From Streptomyces scabiei 87.22 (GTDB lineage Bacteria; Actinomycetota; Actinomycetes; Streptomycetales; Streptomycetaceae), in the NCBI RefSeq assembly GCF_000091305.1, contig NC_013929.1, positions 1,922,001-1,986,000 of the forward strand: a DNA stretch of 64,000 nt. The letters run 5' to 3'. Shown one piece after another: positions 1-10,458 of the stretch. A model generated the notes under the pieces. It saw only the letters and a list, made by a program, of their open reading frames with translations, had not been told where the DNA came from and did no database searches. Position 1 is the stretch's first letter. The number at the start of each line of letters is the position of its first letter. The translations under genes were made by a program, and so were the position numbers.

Positions 1-1646
1 GTCCGGGGACGGTGATGGCGACGGCCTACAGCTCCTGGTGGCCGGACACCCAGATCTTCCGCTCGACGGACAGCGGCGCGACCTGGACGCGGGCGTGGGA
101 CTACACCTCCTATCCGAACCGCTCGAACCGCTTCACCATGGATGTCTCGTCCTCCCCGTGGCTGACCTGGGGCGCCAACCCCTCGCCGCCGGAGCAGACG
201 CCCAAACTCGGCTGGATGACCGAGGCGTTGGAGATCGACCCGTTCGACTCGAACCGGATGATGTACGGGACGGGCGCCACGATCTACGGCACGGAGAACC
301 TGGGGAACTGGGACGGCGGCGGGCAGTTCACCGTCAAGCCGATGGTGCGGGGGCTGGAGGAGACCGCGGTCAACGACCTGGCCTCACCGCCGTCCGGTGC
401 CCCGCTGCTCAGCGCGCTCGGTGACGTCGGCGGCTTCCGGCACACGGATCTGACGAAGGTCCCGTCGATGATGTTCACCCAGCCGAACTTCACCACGACG
501 ACCAGTCTGGACTTCGCCGAGACCGGCCCGAACACGGTCGTGCGGGTCGGCAACCTGGACTCGGGGCCGCACATCGCCTTCTCCACCGACAACGGGGCCA
601 ACTGGTTCGCCGGGACCGACCCGTCGGGCGTGAGCGGCGGCGGTACGGTCGCGGCGGCCTCGGACGGCAGCCGGTTCGTGTGGAGCCCGGCGGGCACTGG
701 CGTGCGGTACACGACGGGCTTCGGCACCTCGTGGTCGGCGTCGAGCGGTATCCCGGCCGACGCGGTCGTGGAGTCCGACCGGGTGGACCCGAAGACCTTC
801 TACGGCTTCAAGTCCGGCAAGTTCTACGTCAGTTCGGACGGCGGGGCCACCTTCACCGCGTCGAACGCGACCGGCCTGCCGAGCGGCGACAGCGTGCGCT
901 TCAAGGCGCTGCCCGGGGTCAAGGGCGACGTGTGGCTGGCGGGCGGGGCGTCGGACGGCGCGTACGGTCTGTGGCACTCCACGGACGCGGGAGCCACCTT
1001 CACCAAGCTCTCCGGTGTCGAGCAGGCCGACACGATCGGCTTCGGCAAGGCGGCCGCGGGGGCCTCGTACCAGACGCTCTACACCAGCGCGAAGATCGGC
1101 GGGGTGCGCGGCATCTTCCGCTCGACGGACAAGGGCGCGAGCTGGACCCGGATCAACGACGACGCCCACCGGTGGGGCTGGACGGGAGCGGCGATCACGG
1201 GTGACCCGCGGGTGTACGGGCGGGTCTACGTCTCCACGAACGGGCGCGGGGTCATCTACGGCGACTCCTCCGACACCGGCGGCGGGGGCGGGGGCACGGA
1301 TCCGGACCCCGGACCCGGGCCGTCGGGGGCCTGCGCGGTGACGTACAGGATCACGGGCGAGTGGTCGGGCGGTTTCCAGGCGGACGTGCGGCTCGCCAAC
1401 ACGGGCACGAGCGCGTGGACCGGCTGGTCCCTCGGCTGGACCTTCCCCAACGGCCAGAGCGTCTCCCAGATCTGGAACGCCGCCCACACCCAGTCGGGGT
1501 CGGCGGTCACGGCGAAGAACATCGCCTGGAACGGGAATGTGGCGGCCGGTTCGTCGGTGAGCTTCGGCTTCACCGGGAGCTGGTCGGGGACGAACGGCAG
1601 ACCGACCGCGTTCAAGCTCGGTGACCAGTCCTGCACGGTGACCTGA
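1..1646 (+). CDS. Xyloglucanase-type GH74 glycoside hydrolase with C-terminal CBM2 (5' end missing)
   Basis: This is the C-terminal part of a secreted beta-glucanase/xyloglucanase. The reading frame is already open at base 3, so the GTG/ATG codons at 12 and 15 are internal and the start lies upstream of the window. At least five Asp-box (BNR) motifs of the form S-x-D-x-G-x-T/N-W/F are visible (for example STDSGATW, STDNGANW, SSDGGATF, STDAGATF, STDKGASW), which mark the beta-propellers of GH74. A Gly/Asp/Pro linker (around residues 425-440 of the visible part) leads into a ~105-residue CBM2 cellulose-binding module with paired cysteines (ACAV near its start, SCTVT at the end) and conserved Trp residues. 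It should act extracellularly on plant-wall glucans. A perfect hairpin follows the stop. The family is clear; substrate preference is inferred. Confidence 0.9.
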   Translation, partial: PGTVMATAYSSWWPDTQIFRSTDSGATWTRAWDYTSYPNRSNRFTMDVSSSPWLTWGANPSPPEQTPKLGWMTEALEIDPFDSNRMMYGTGATIYGTENLGNWDGGGQFTVKPMVRGLEETAVNDLASPPSGAPLLSALGDVGGFRHTDLTKVPSMMFTQPNFTTTTSLDFAETGPNTVVRVGNLDSGPHIAFSTDNGANWFAGTDPSGVSGGGTVAAASDGSRFVWSPAGTGVRYTTGFGTSWSASSGIPADAVVESDRVDPKTFYGFKSGKFYVSSDGGATFTASNATGLPSGDSVRFKALPGVKGDVWLAGGASDGAYGLWHSTDAGATFTKLSGVEQADTIGFGKAAAGASYQTLYTSAKIGGVRGIFRSTDKGASWTRINDDAHRWGWTGAAITGDPRVYGRVYVSTNGRGVIYGDSSDTGGGGGGTDPDPGPGPSGACAVTYRITGEWSGGFQADVRLANTGTSAWTGWSLGWTFPNGQSVSQIWNAAHTQSGSAVTAKNIAWNGNVAAGSSVSFGFTGSWSGTNGRPTAFKLGDQSCTVT

Positions 1647-1662
1647 CACCCGCGCAGGACGA

Positions 1663-1701
1663 GAAGAGGGCGCGCGCCCGGGTCGGGCGCGCGCCCTCTT
1701 C
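1663..1701 (+). terminator. Hairpin terminator after the GH74 gene
   Basis: A perfect 17-bp GC-rich stem (1663-1679 pairing with 1685-1701) with a 5-nt loop begins 16 bases after the GH74 stop. There is no U-run, as is common for Streptomyces terminators. Confidence 0.75.
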
Positions 1702-1828
1702 GCACCCTCCGGACCCGCCCTGTCACCCCCGGCACTTCACCCGCCCGACATGTTCATGACGAGCATGGAGGGGCATCCCTGAGTGTGTACGCACGGCTCG
1801 CCCGGAGACCTTCGCAGAAGGAGCCCCT

Positions 1829-2746
1829 GTGCCGAACCACAGCCGCGTCACGCGCCGGACGGGCCTCAAGACCGCCCTGGCCGCGGCGGTACTGTTGCCG
1901 TTGTCCCGCACCACCGGACTGACCAGCGCACCGGCCGCCGCGGCGGCGGAAGAGGAGGCCCCCGTGCCCCCGCTCTCCACCATGTCCTTCAACCTGCGGT
2001 ACGCGAACACCGTCCGGCCCCACAGCTGGGCGGTCCGCAGGCCCGTGACGAAAGCCCTGCTGCGACAGGAGGCACCTCATGTCATCGGCACCCAGGAGGG
2101 CCTCCACCAGCAGCTGCTCGACATCGAGACCGACCTCGGCGGGAACCACCGCTGGATCGGCACCGGCCGGGCGGGCGGCAACCGCGACGAGTTCATGGCG
2201 GTCTTCTACGACACGCGCCGGCTCGCCCCGGTGGAGTACCGGCACTTCTGGCTCTCCGACACCCCGGAGGTGCCCGGCTCGAACACCTGGGGCGGCGGCT
2301 CCATCCGGATGGTCACCTGGGTGAGGTTCCGCGATCTCCTGGACGGCGGCCGGGAGTTCTACGTCCTCAACACCCATCTCGACAACCTCAGCCAGTACGC
2401 CCGCGACCGCGCCGCCGCCCTGATCGTCCGGCGCATCGCCGGGTTCGACCGGTCGCTCCCCCTCGTCGTCACCGGCGACTTCAACGTGGCGGCCCACCGC
2501 AACCCCGTCTACGACACGATGCTGGACGCCGGGCTCGTGGACACCTGGGACGCGGCGGCCGAGCGCACCGACCTGTACGCGACGTTCCACGGCTACCGCC
2601 CGCTGACCCCGGGCGGCGACCGTATCGACTGGATCCTGACCACCCCGGGCGTCACGGCACACCGCGCGGCCGTCAACACCTTCGCCTCGAACGGCCAGTA
2701 CCCCAGCGACCATCTGCCCGTCCAGGCGACGCTGACGCTGGGCTGA
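1829..2746 (+). CDS. Tat-exported endonuclease/exonuclease/phosphatase-family protein
   Basis: A 305-residue protein of the EEP (DNase I / sphingomyelinase-like) superfamily. The GTG start follows an AGAAGGAG ribosome site at about 1816-1823. The N terminus has a twin-arginine signal (TRRTGLK, then an alanine/leucine-rich stretch and PAAAAA), so the folded enzyme is probably exported. Metal and catalytic motifs are in the expected order: N in SFNLRY, E in TQEG, D and N in VTGDFN, and D-H in SDHLPV near the C terminus, with DRIDWI before it. The fold class and hydrolytic chemistry are well supported. Whether the substrate is nucleic acid, a phosphodiester or a sugar phosphate cannot be told. 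It lies between two polysaccharide-degrading genes. Confidence 0.88.
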   Translation: MPNHSRVTRRTGLKTALAAAVLLPLSRTTGLTSAPAAAAAEEEAPVPPLSTMSFNLRYANTVRPHSWAVRRPVTKALLRQEAPHVIGTQEGLHQQLLDIETDLGGNHRWIGTGRAGGNRDEFMAVFYDTRRLAPVEYRHFWLSDTPEVPGSNTWGGGSIRMVTWVRFRDLLDGGREFYVLNTHLDNLSQYARDRAAALIVRRIAGFDRSLPLVVTGDFNVAAHRNPVYDTMLDAGLVDTWDAAAERTDLYATFHGYRPLTPGGDRIDWILTTPGVTAHRAAVNTFASNGQYPSDHLPVQATLTLG

Positions 2747-2764
2747 GCGGCACGGCGTGCCGGG

Positions 2765-2790
2765 GTCCGGGGGCGGGTCGGCCCCCGGAC
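2765..2790. terminator. Bidirectional hairpin between convergent genes
   Basis: A perfect 10-bp stem (2765-2774 with 2781-2790) and 6-nt loop lie between the convergent EEP gene (ending 2746) and the PL11 gene (ending 2798). It can serve both transcripts. Confidence 0.65.
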
Positions 2791-2797
2791 GGGTCGG

Positions 2798-4663
2798 CTA
2801 CGGGGCGTAGACCGTCGGCCGGGGCGGCGTCGGCATGCCGTCACCGATGAAGAAGCTGGTGTGCGGGGGCTGGTTGTAGGCCGTGTTCTGCCAGGCCAGC
2901 CCGGTTCGGTACATCGGGTCGTGCAGCAGGGTCGTGATCCTCCTGCTCGTCTCGACGGGTGTCGAGTAGATCCGCAGGGCGGTGTTGTCGCCCGTGCGCC
3001 AGACGACCTCCTCGCGCCAGTCGCCGAGGATGTCGCCGGAGAGCGCGGGCGTGGCCTTGGTGCCGTTGTTGGAGGAGACCCCGGAGCCGGTCAGCAGACG
3101 GGTCTCGCCGGAGGTGCCGTACTTGTCGATGCGGGTGCCGTCGAGGAGTTCGCGGACCGGGTCCCCGTCCCACCAGGACAGGAAGTTGACGGAGGAGGGC
3201 TCGCGGCCCTTCGCGGCCCCGGCCCGGTCCCGGACCGAGGAGTCGGAGGCCGACCACATCTCGGGCCCGGCGCTGCCCGCGTGGATGTCACCGGCCACAC
3301 CCCGGCCGTTGTCGCAGCAGGCGGCGAGCTGCCAGCGGACCCTGCCGTTCGCGGGGTCGATGTACAGCTCGGAGGGCTGCGAGGCGGACTCGGAGACCTT
3401 GAAGTACTCCAGGCCCGGGGTGGAGGCGTCGAGGTCGCCCAGGTGCTGGGCGTCGCCGTGGCCGGTCCTCGTGGTCCACAGGCCGGCCCCGTTGTCGTCC
3501 ACGGCCATCGCGCCGTAGACGATCTCGTCCCTGCCGTCGTTGTCGACGTCCCCGACGGAGAGGCTGTGCGAGCCCTGACCGTCGTACCCCTTGCCGGAGT
3601 TGGTGGAGGAGTTGGTGTCGAAGGTCCAGCGGCGGGTGAAGGCGCCGCCCCTCCAGTCCCAGGCCGCGATGACCGTACGGGTGTAGTAGCCGCGGGCCAT
3701 GATCAGGGAGGGGCGGGCGCCGTCCAGGTAGGCCGTGCCTGCGAGGAAGCGGTCCACGCGGTTGCCGTAGGAGTCGCCCCACGACGCGACCGTGCCGCGC
3801 GCCGGGACGTAGTCGACGGACTGCATCGCCCGGCCGGTCCGGCCGTCGAACATGGTCAGGTACTCGGGACCGGACAGGACGTAGCCGCCGGAGTTGCGGT
3901 GGTCGGCGGCGGAGCTCCCGATGACCGCGCCGGTGCCGTCCCGGGTGCCGTCGGCGGTCTTCATCGCGATCTCGGCCCGGCCGTCGCCGTCGTAGTCGTA
4001 CACCTGGAACTGCGTGTAGTGCGCGCCCGAACGGATGTTGCGGCCCAGGTCGATCCGCCACAGCCGGGTGCCGTCGAGCTTGATCCCGTCGGCGATGGTG
4101 TTGCCGGTGTAGCCGGACTGGGAGTTGTCCTTGGCGTTCGTCGGCTGCCACTTCAGGACGAACTCCAGGGTGCCGTCGCCGTCGAGGTCGCCCACGGAGG
4201 CGTCGTTGGCCTCGTAGGTGTAGGCGACGCCGTCGGGGGTGGTCCCGCCGGCGGGCGGGCTGATCGGCACGTCCGTGTAGCCGGTGCGGAGTTGGACCGC
4301 GTGCGGCGAGTCGCCCTGCTCCACGCCGTTCACGATCGCGCGGACCGTGTAGTCGGCCTGGGCCGGGGCGCCGGAGTGGAAGTAGTTCGTCGAGCCGGTG
4401 ACCGGGCTGGAGTTGACCTTCGTACCGGCCCGGTAGACGTTGAACGACACGTTGTCCGGGTCGGTGCCCAGCCAGCGCCAGCCGACCAGGTTGCCGCTGT
4501 CGACGTGGACGCTGACCAGGCCCCGGTCGAGGTTCTCGACCTGGCGGGCGGTGGCGGCCTCGGCGGGCGGGCCGGTGAGCGTGGTGAGTCCGGCGGCGAC
4601 GAGGGCCACGGTCACCAGCGAGCGCAGGGCTCGGCGTCTGTGGTGCCTGTGCGGGTGCTGCAC
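2798..4663 (-). CDS. Rhamnogalacturonan lyase, PL11 family, secreted
   Basis: A 621-residue polysaccharide lyase that should cleave the rhamnogalacturonan I backbone of pectin by beta-elimination outside the cell. The N terminus is a Sec-type signal (His/Arg-rich start, then a Val/Ala/Leu core ending AEAATA). The mature protein opens with ARQVENLDRGLVSV, a typical PL11 beginning. It has an FnIII-like N-terminal part (VSFNVYRAGTKVN) and a propeller with repeated calcium-binding D-x-D-G-D/N-G motifs (GDLDGDG, YDYDGDG, GDVDNDG). The frame stays open far upstream, but the GTG at 4663 was chosen because GGAGG sits 8 nt before it and the signal peptide starts there. Size matches the family. Confidence 0.92.
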   Translation of the reverse strand: MQHPHRHHRRRALRSLVTVALVAAGLTTLTGPPAEAATARQVENLDRGLVSVHVDSGNLVGWRWLGTDPDNVSFNVYRAGTKVNSSPVTGSTNYFHSGAPAQADYTVRAIVNGVEQGDSPHAVQLRTGYTDVPISPPAGGTTPDGVAYTYEANDASVGDLDGDGTLEFVLKWQPTNAKDNSQSGYTGNTIADGIKLDGTRLWRIDLGRNIRSGAHYTQFQVYDYDGDGRAEIAMKTADGTRDGTGAVIGSSAADHRNSGGYVLSGPEYLTMFDGRTGRAMQSVDYVPARGTVASWGDSYGNRVDRFLAGTAYLDGARPSLIMARGYYTRTVIAAWDWRGGAFTRRWTFDTNSSTNSGKGYDGQGSHSLSVGDVDNDGRDEIVYGAMAVDDNGAGLWTTRTGHGDAQHLGDLDASTPGLEYFKVSESASQPSELYIDPANGRVRWQLAACCDNGRGVAGDIHAGSAGPEMWSASDSSVRDRAGAAKGREPSSVNFLSWWDGDPVRELLDGTRIDKYGTSGETRLLTGSGVSSNNGTKATPALSGDILGDWREEVVWRTGDNTALRIYSTPVETSRRITTLLHDPMYRTGLAWQNTAYNQPPHTSFFIGDGMPTPPRPTVYAP

Positions 4664-4824
4664 GTGACGAACCTCCAGAGAGGACGGACGGGTTCCGCAG
4701 CTCAGTCGCCACGCTTCCCGACCGCGTTGCCGCACGTTTCGGCCGTGTCCTCGTCTCTTTCGGCCACTTCGGCCGGTGCCCCCGGTGCGGCCGGTGCCGC
4801 CCGTCCGGTCATGGCCCCGGCGGC

Positions 4825-5568
4825 TCAGGCGGACTTGCGGAAGGCCCGCAGACTGAACTCCGGGTCCGGGCGCGGGCGGTCCTGGTCGGGGAGGGACGCC
4901 AGCCGTACCGCGTAGTCGTCGGCGAGGGGATCGCCGGGCGGGAGGGTCACGAACCAGCCGCGGCGCAGGTCGGCGACGGTACGGCGGGGGCTGCGGCCCT
5001 GCCCCCGGCCCGGGAAACGGGCGTGCCCGGCGACGTCCAGACCGTGTGCGGCGGCGTACTGCTCGACGGCCACCGCGGGATCCATGGCCGGAGCCCGCGG
5101 GCGCAGGGCGAGCACGGCGTCGATGTCGCTGCCCACGTTGTGGGAGGCGGCCTTGTCGACGGTGGTGACGTAGACACCGCCGGGGCGCAGCACCCGGGCG
5201 CACTCGCCGACCACGGCCCGTACGTCCTCGGGGCCGCCCAGCAGATGCAGCAGCCACACGCTGGTCACGGCGTCGAACTCCCCGTCACGAAAGGGCAGCC
5301 GGCGCCCGTCGCCGATCACGACGGAGCCGGGCAGCCGGACGGCGGCCCGGCTCGCCATGGCGTGGGTGAGGTCGAGGCCGGTGACCCGCATGCCGTCCCG
5401 CGCGGCCGCGAACCGCCGGGTCACGATCCCGGTGCCGCAGGCGATGTCGAGCAGCCGGCGGGCGCCCTCGGGGACGAGGTCCAGGACGGCGCGGGCGGCG
5501 GCCTCGGCACGGGGCTCGCCGCCGCGCAGGGCGTCGTAGTCGCCGGCCTCCTTGCCGTAGTCCAGCAC
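4825..5568 (-). CDS. Class I SAM-dependent methyltransferase
   Basis: A 247-residue methyltransferase. The SAM-binding motif I is LLDIACGTGIVTRRF (about residues 39-53), followed by an acidic residue in VTGLDL and the post-II region FDAVTSVWLLHLL; LRPGGVYV is motif III. The C-terminal third (PRRTVADLRRGWFVTLPP) is specific to a subgroup I cannot name. The GTG start is 5 bases after the stop of the pterin dehydratase gene, suggesting co-transcription. Acceptor substrate unknown. The frame stays open upstream, but that stretch overlaps the better-supported dehydratase gene. Confidence 0.85.
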   Translation of the reverse strand: MLDYGKEAGDYDALRGGEPRAEAAARAVLDLVPEGARRLLDIACGTGIVTRRFAAARDGMRVTGLDLTHAMASRAAVRLPGSVVIGDGRRLPFRDGEFDAVTSVWLLHLLGGPEDVRAVVGECARVLRPGGVYVTTVDKAASHNVGSDIDAVLALRPRAPAMDPAVAVEQYAAAHGLDVAGHARFPGRGQGRSPRRTVADLRRGWFVTLPPGDPLADDYAVRLASLPDQDRPRPDPEFSLRAFRKSA

Positions 5569-5573
5569 CCGCC

Positions 5574-5879
5574 TCAGCCCGCCCCGTGGCCGGGCGCGAG
5601 CGCCTCCACCCTGCGGGCCAGCTCGAAGTCCTTCTCGGTGACGGCGCCGCCCGCGCTGTGCGTGCTGATGGTCAGCGAGACGGTGTCGTAGCCGAGGGTG
5701 AGGTCGGAGTGATGGTTCAGCTCCTCCTGCGTCTGGGCGATGTGGACGACCAGCGCGGTCGCCGCGAAGTGCGAGCCGAGGCGGTAGGAGCGCGCGAGCC
5801 GGTCCCCGGACAGCGACCAGCCGGGCAGCTCCGCCAGCCGGTGCTCGATCTCCTCCCGCGACAGGGGTGCGACAGACAT
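5574..5879 (-). CDS. 4a-hydroxytetrahydrobiopterin (pterin-4a-carbinolamine) dehydratase
   Basis: A 101-residue protein of the PCD/PhhB family, which dehydrates the 4a-carbinolamine of pterin cofactor and recycles it for aromatic amino acid hydroxylases. The whole family length is present. The signature EELNHHSDL with a following TISTHSAGG carries the histidines that form the active site; the family often has HHPD where this has HHSD. ATG at 5879 follows GGAAGGAG. No aromatic amino acid hydroxylase gene lies nearby, so the physiological role here is open. Confidence 0.9.
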   Translation of the reverse strand: MSVAPLSREEIEHRLAELPGWSLSGDRLARSYRLGSHFAATALVVHIAQTQEELNHHSDLTLGYDTVSLTISTHSAGGAVTEKDFELARRVEALAPGHGAG

Positions 5880-6085
5880 GACCCACTCCTTCCCCGACGC
5901 CCCTCCGTGATGCGCGGTCCCTTTCAGCGTGCCACAGCAACGCGGCCATGACCCAGGTCAAGCGGGTGTTCGCCCGGCCGGAGGCACACCTGTCCGGCCG
6001 TGCGGACGGCGTCCGGGGCCGTCCGGGCCCCGGTCCGGCGGAGGAACACGGGCCTCAGCGGGACCGCCTCGGCTACCTTCTCCGC

Positions 6086-6940
6086 ATGACCACTGTCCCG
6101 ACCACTGCCCCGGCCGGCGCCCCGGGCCGGTCGCCCGCCCTCCCCGCTCCGGGCGTGGGCCCGCTGCTGCGGGCCTGGCGGGAGCAACGGCGGCTCAGTC
6201 AGCTGGAGTTGGCGCTGCGGGCCGGGTCCTCGGCGCGGCACGTCAGCTTCGTCGAGACGGGCCGGTCCCGGCCGAGCGAGGAGATGGTGCTGCGGCTGGC
6301 CGAGCACCTGGACGTGCCCGTCCGCGAGCGCAACGCCCTGCTCCTCGCGGCCGGTTACGCCCCGCACTATCCGCAGACCCCGCTGGACGATCCGTCGATG
6401 GCCGCCCTGCGCGAGGGCGTGGAACGGCTGATCCAGGGCTACGAGCCGTATCCGGCGCTGGTGATGAACGCGACGTACGAGGTGCTGGCCGCCAACCGGG
6501 GCGTCCTGATGCTGCTCGACGGCGTCCCCGCGCCGCTGCTCGCACCGCCGCTCAACGCGATGCGGCTGACCCTGCACCCGCAGGGCATGGCGCCCCGCAT
6601 CCGCAACCTGCGCGCCTGGCGCGGGCATCTGCTGGAGCAGATGAGCCGCCAGCTCGCCCTGCACCGCTCGGAGCCGCTGCGCGCGCTGTACGAGGAGGTG
6701 TCGGCGTATCCGCTGCCGCCGGACACGCCCGACGACGAACCCGCCGAGGAGCCGGGGACGGGGGCCGCCGCCCGCTTCGCGCTGCCGATGCGGATCGAGC
6801 ACGAGGGCCGGGTGCTGTCCTTCGTCTCCGCGGTGTCCACGTTCAACACCCCCATGGACGTGACCGTGGCGGAGCTGGCCATCGAGACCTTCCTCCCGGC
6901 CGACCCTGCGACGGTGAGGTACCTCCACTCGTTGATGTGA
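6086..6940 (+). CDS. XRE-family regulator with MmyB-like ligand-binding domain
   Basis: A 284-residue regulator. Residues ~20-80 are a helix-turn-helix of the Cro/XRE type (LLRAWREQRRLSQLEL, ARHVSFVETGRSRPSEEMV), and the rest is the MmyB-like PAS/ligand domain common in actinomycetes (ERLIQGYEPYPALVMNATYEVLAANRG, RFALPMRIEHEGR, STFNTPMDVTVAELAIETFLPAD). Members often bind fatty acids or small lipids and control a neighbouring short-chain dehydrogenase; no such neighbour is present. An in-frame upstream ATG (5948) was rejected: a -10-like TACCTT (6074-6079) ends 6 nt before the ATG at 6086, suggesting a leaderless transcript. Confidence 0.88.
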   Translation: MTTVPTTAPAGAPGRSPALPAPGVGPLLRAWREQRRLSQLELALRAGSSARHVSFVETGRSRPSEEMVLRLAEHLDVPVRERNALLLAAGYAPHYPQTPLDDPSMAALREGVERLIQGYEPYPALVMNATYEVLAANRGVLMLLDGVPAPLLAPPLNAMRLTLHPQGMAPRIRNLRAWRGHLLEQMSRQLALHRSEPLRALYEEVSAYPLPPDTPDDEPAEEPGTGAAARFALPMRIEHEGRVLSFVSAVSTFNTPMDVTVAELAIETFLPADPATVRYLHSLM

Positions 6941-6998
6941 GATGCCCACCGGAACATGACAGACTGGCCGGGTACCTCGGCCCGTGGGGAGGCGTGGC

Positions 6999-7862
6999 GT
7001 GAGTGAGCGGCGGCCCGCCCCGACCGTGGGCCAGGTGGTGCTCGGCAGACGTCTGCAGGAGCTGCGGGAGACGGCCGGGCTCAGACGCGAAGAGGCCGCG
7101 CGGGTCCTCCATGTCGCCCCGGCGACGGTACGGCGCATGGAGACGGCCGACGTCGCCCTCAAGATCCCGTACGTCCAGGTCCTGCTGTCGACGTACGGCG
7201 TCGGCGAGGAGGACGCCGCAGCGTTCGTGGCGCTGGCCGAGGAGGCGAACAGACCGGGGTGGTGGCAGCGGTTCCACGACGTGCTGCCCGACTGGTTCAG
7301 TGTGTACGTCAGCCTGGAGGGCGCGGCGCATCTGATCCGGCAGTACGAGCCGCATTTCGTGCCGGGCATGCTGCAGACCGAGGAGTACGCGCGCGCCGTG
7401 ATGGAGGCCGGGACCGTCGGCCGGACCGGTCCCGAGACCATCGAACGCCATGTGTCGCTGCGGATGGCGCGACAGAAGCTCCTCATCCAGGAGACGCCGC
7501 CGCACCTGTGGGTGATCATGGACGAGACGGCCCTGATGCGTCCGGTGAGCAACCGCTCCCAGGTGATGCGCGACCAGATCGACCAGTTGCTGGAGATCAC
7601 CGAGAAGGATCACGTCATCCTTCAGGTCTGCGAGTTCGCCGACGGACCCCACCCCGGCACCTACGCACCCTTCTCGCTCTTCCGTTTCGCCGAACCCGAA
7701 CTCCCCGACATGGTCTACACCGAGTACCTCACCGGCGCCCTCTACCTCGACTCCCGCACCGAGGTCGCGCTCCACCTGGAGGTCCTCGACCACATGGCCG
7801 CCCACGCGGCGTCCGCAGAGCGGACGAGGACCCTGCTGAGGCACTACCGCGACCGGTACTGA
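6999..7862 (+). CDS. Helix-turn-helix protein with DUF5753 (Scr1-type) domain
   Basis: A 287-residue protein of the very large Streptomyces family with an N-terminal XRE helix-turn-helix ([47 protein letters not shown]) and a ~180-residue DUF5753 domain ([43 protein letters not shown]). Relatives are usually paired with a small DUF397 partner, forming WhiJ/AbaA-like or toxin-antitoxin-like modules. No DUF397 gene is adjacent here, so this appears to be an orphan. The GTG at 6999 follows GGGGAGG (6986-6992) with 6-nt spacing, better than the upstream GTG at 6984 that lies in front of that site. Confidence 0.88.
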   Translation: MSERRPAPTVGQVVLGRRLQELRETAGLRREEAARVLHVAPATVRRMETADVALKIPYVQVLLSTYGVGEEDAAAFVALAEEANRPGWWQRFHDVLPDWFSVYVSLEGAAHLIRQYEPHFVPGMLQTEEYARAVMEAGTVGRTGPETIERHVSLRMARQKLLIQETPPHLWVIMDETALMRPVSNRSQVMRDQIDQLLEITEKDHVILQVCEFADGPHPGTYAPFSLFRFAEPELPDMVYTEYLTGALYLDSRTEVALHLEVLDHMAAHAASAERTRTLLRHYRDRY

Positions 7863-7895
7863 GCGCCGGCCGGCCGCCGGCTCACGCGGCTCCCC

Positions 7896-9770
<1,875 letters not shown>

Positions 9771-9823
9771 CGCCGTCCCCTTCCCGCAAGGTTCCGCCCG
9801 GTGTTCTCGGCACCAGCACAAAA

Positions 9824-9844
9824 CTTGAGCGGGTTCTTGTCAAC
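9824..9844 (-). promoter_or_regulatory. dnaK: HAIR-like (HspR-type) site overlapping a TTGACA -35 box
   Basis: On the minus strand, GTTGACA is followed by 7 bases and then GCTCAAG. The HspR-associated inverted repeat in actinomycetes is CTTGAGT-N7-ACTCAAG; the right half matches 6 of 7 and the left 4 of 7, with exact N7 spacing. TTGACA (9838-9843) is also a perfect -35 hexamer. No clear -10 was found about 17-18 nt downstream. Binding is inferred. Confidence 0.45.
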
Positions 9845-9875
9845 GGGGCGTCGACGGGGCGCGCGAAGCAGGCCG

Positions 9876-10301
9876 TCAGGCCAGTTCGGCCGTCAGCGTG
9901 ATCGTCGTGCCGGTGAGGGCCTGGCTGACCGGGCAGTTCTTCTTTGCGCCCTCGGCCGCCTCCTGGAAGCCGGCCGCGTCCAGGCCGGGGACCTCGCCGC
10001 GGACGGTGAGGTGGATGCCGGTGATGCCCTCACCGGGCTGGAAGGTCACGTCGGCCTTCGTCTCCAGGCGGGTGGGCGGGGTGCCCGCGCCGGTGAGGCC
10101 GTGCGAGAGAGCCATGGAGAAGCAGCTGGAGTGGGCCGCCGCGATGAGTTCCTCGGGGCTGGTCTTGCCGTTCGCCTGCTCCGCGCGCGACGGCCACGAC
10201 ACCGGCTGCGAACCGATGCCGGAGGAGTCGAAGGTGACGGTGCCGGTGCCCTTGAGGAGCTCGCCTTCCCAGACCGTGTGTGCGGTGCGCGTGGTTGCCA
10301 C
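9876..10301 (-). CDS. OsmC/Ohr-family organic hydroperoxide reductase
   Basis: A 141-residue protein of the OsmC peroxiredoxin-like family, which reduces organic hydroperoxides in the cytoplasm with a reactive Cys pair. Both cysteines are present and correctly placed: C60 in AAAHSSCFSMAL and C123 in KKNCPVSQAL. E51/E52 in SPEELIAAAHS is the conserved acid. Size is typical. The sequence is closer to OsmC (osmotically induced) than to Ohr, judged by the N-terminal WEGELLKGTGTVTF. It lies 105 bp upstream of dnaK in the same orientation. Confidence 0.93.
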   Translation of the reverse strand: MATTRTAHTVWEGELLKGTGTVTFDSSGIGSQPVSWPSRAEQANGKTSPEELIAAAHSSCFSMALSHGLTGAGTPPTRLETKADVTFQPGEGITGIHLTVRGEVPGLDAAGFQEAAEGAKKNCPVSQALTGTTITLTAELA

Positions 10302-10458
10302 GATGAGTCCTTTCGATGAGGTCCCGTTGCCGGGTTCCGTGCCCCCATCCGATCACACTCGGGGCCGTCCGGGCCTCATCTCACCCTGAACACCGGCCCC
10401 CCGTGCGGTGAACGGCGGCCGGGGCACCGCAGCCCATGGCCGGTCCGGACGACAGGCC

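Noticed and set aside
12..17. GTG/ATG at 12-17 as the start of the GH74 gene
   Set aside because: The frame is already open upstream and the protein starts within a propeller repeat, so the true start lies outside the window.
2861..4915. Long plus-strand open frame (684 codons) opposite the PL11 gene
   Set aside because: It is a GC-bias shadow of the minus-strand lyase: Val/Gly/Arg-rich, no ribosome site, no domain.
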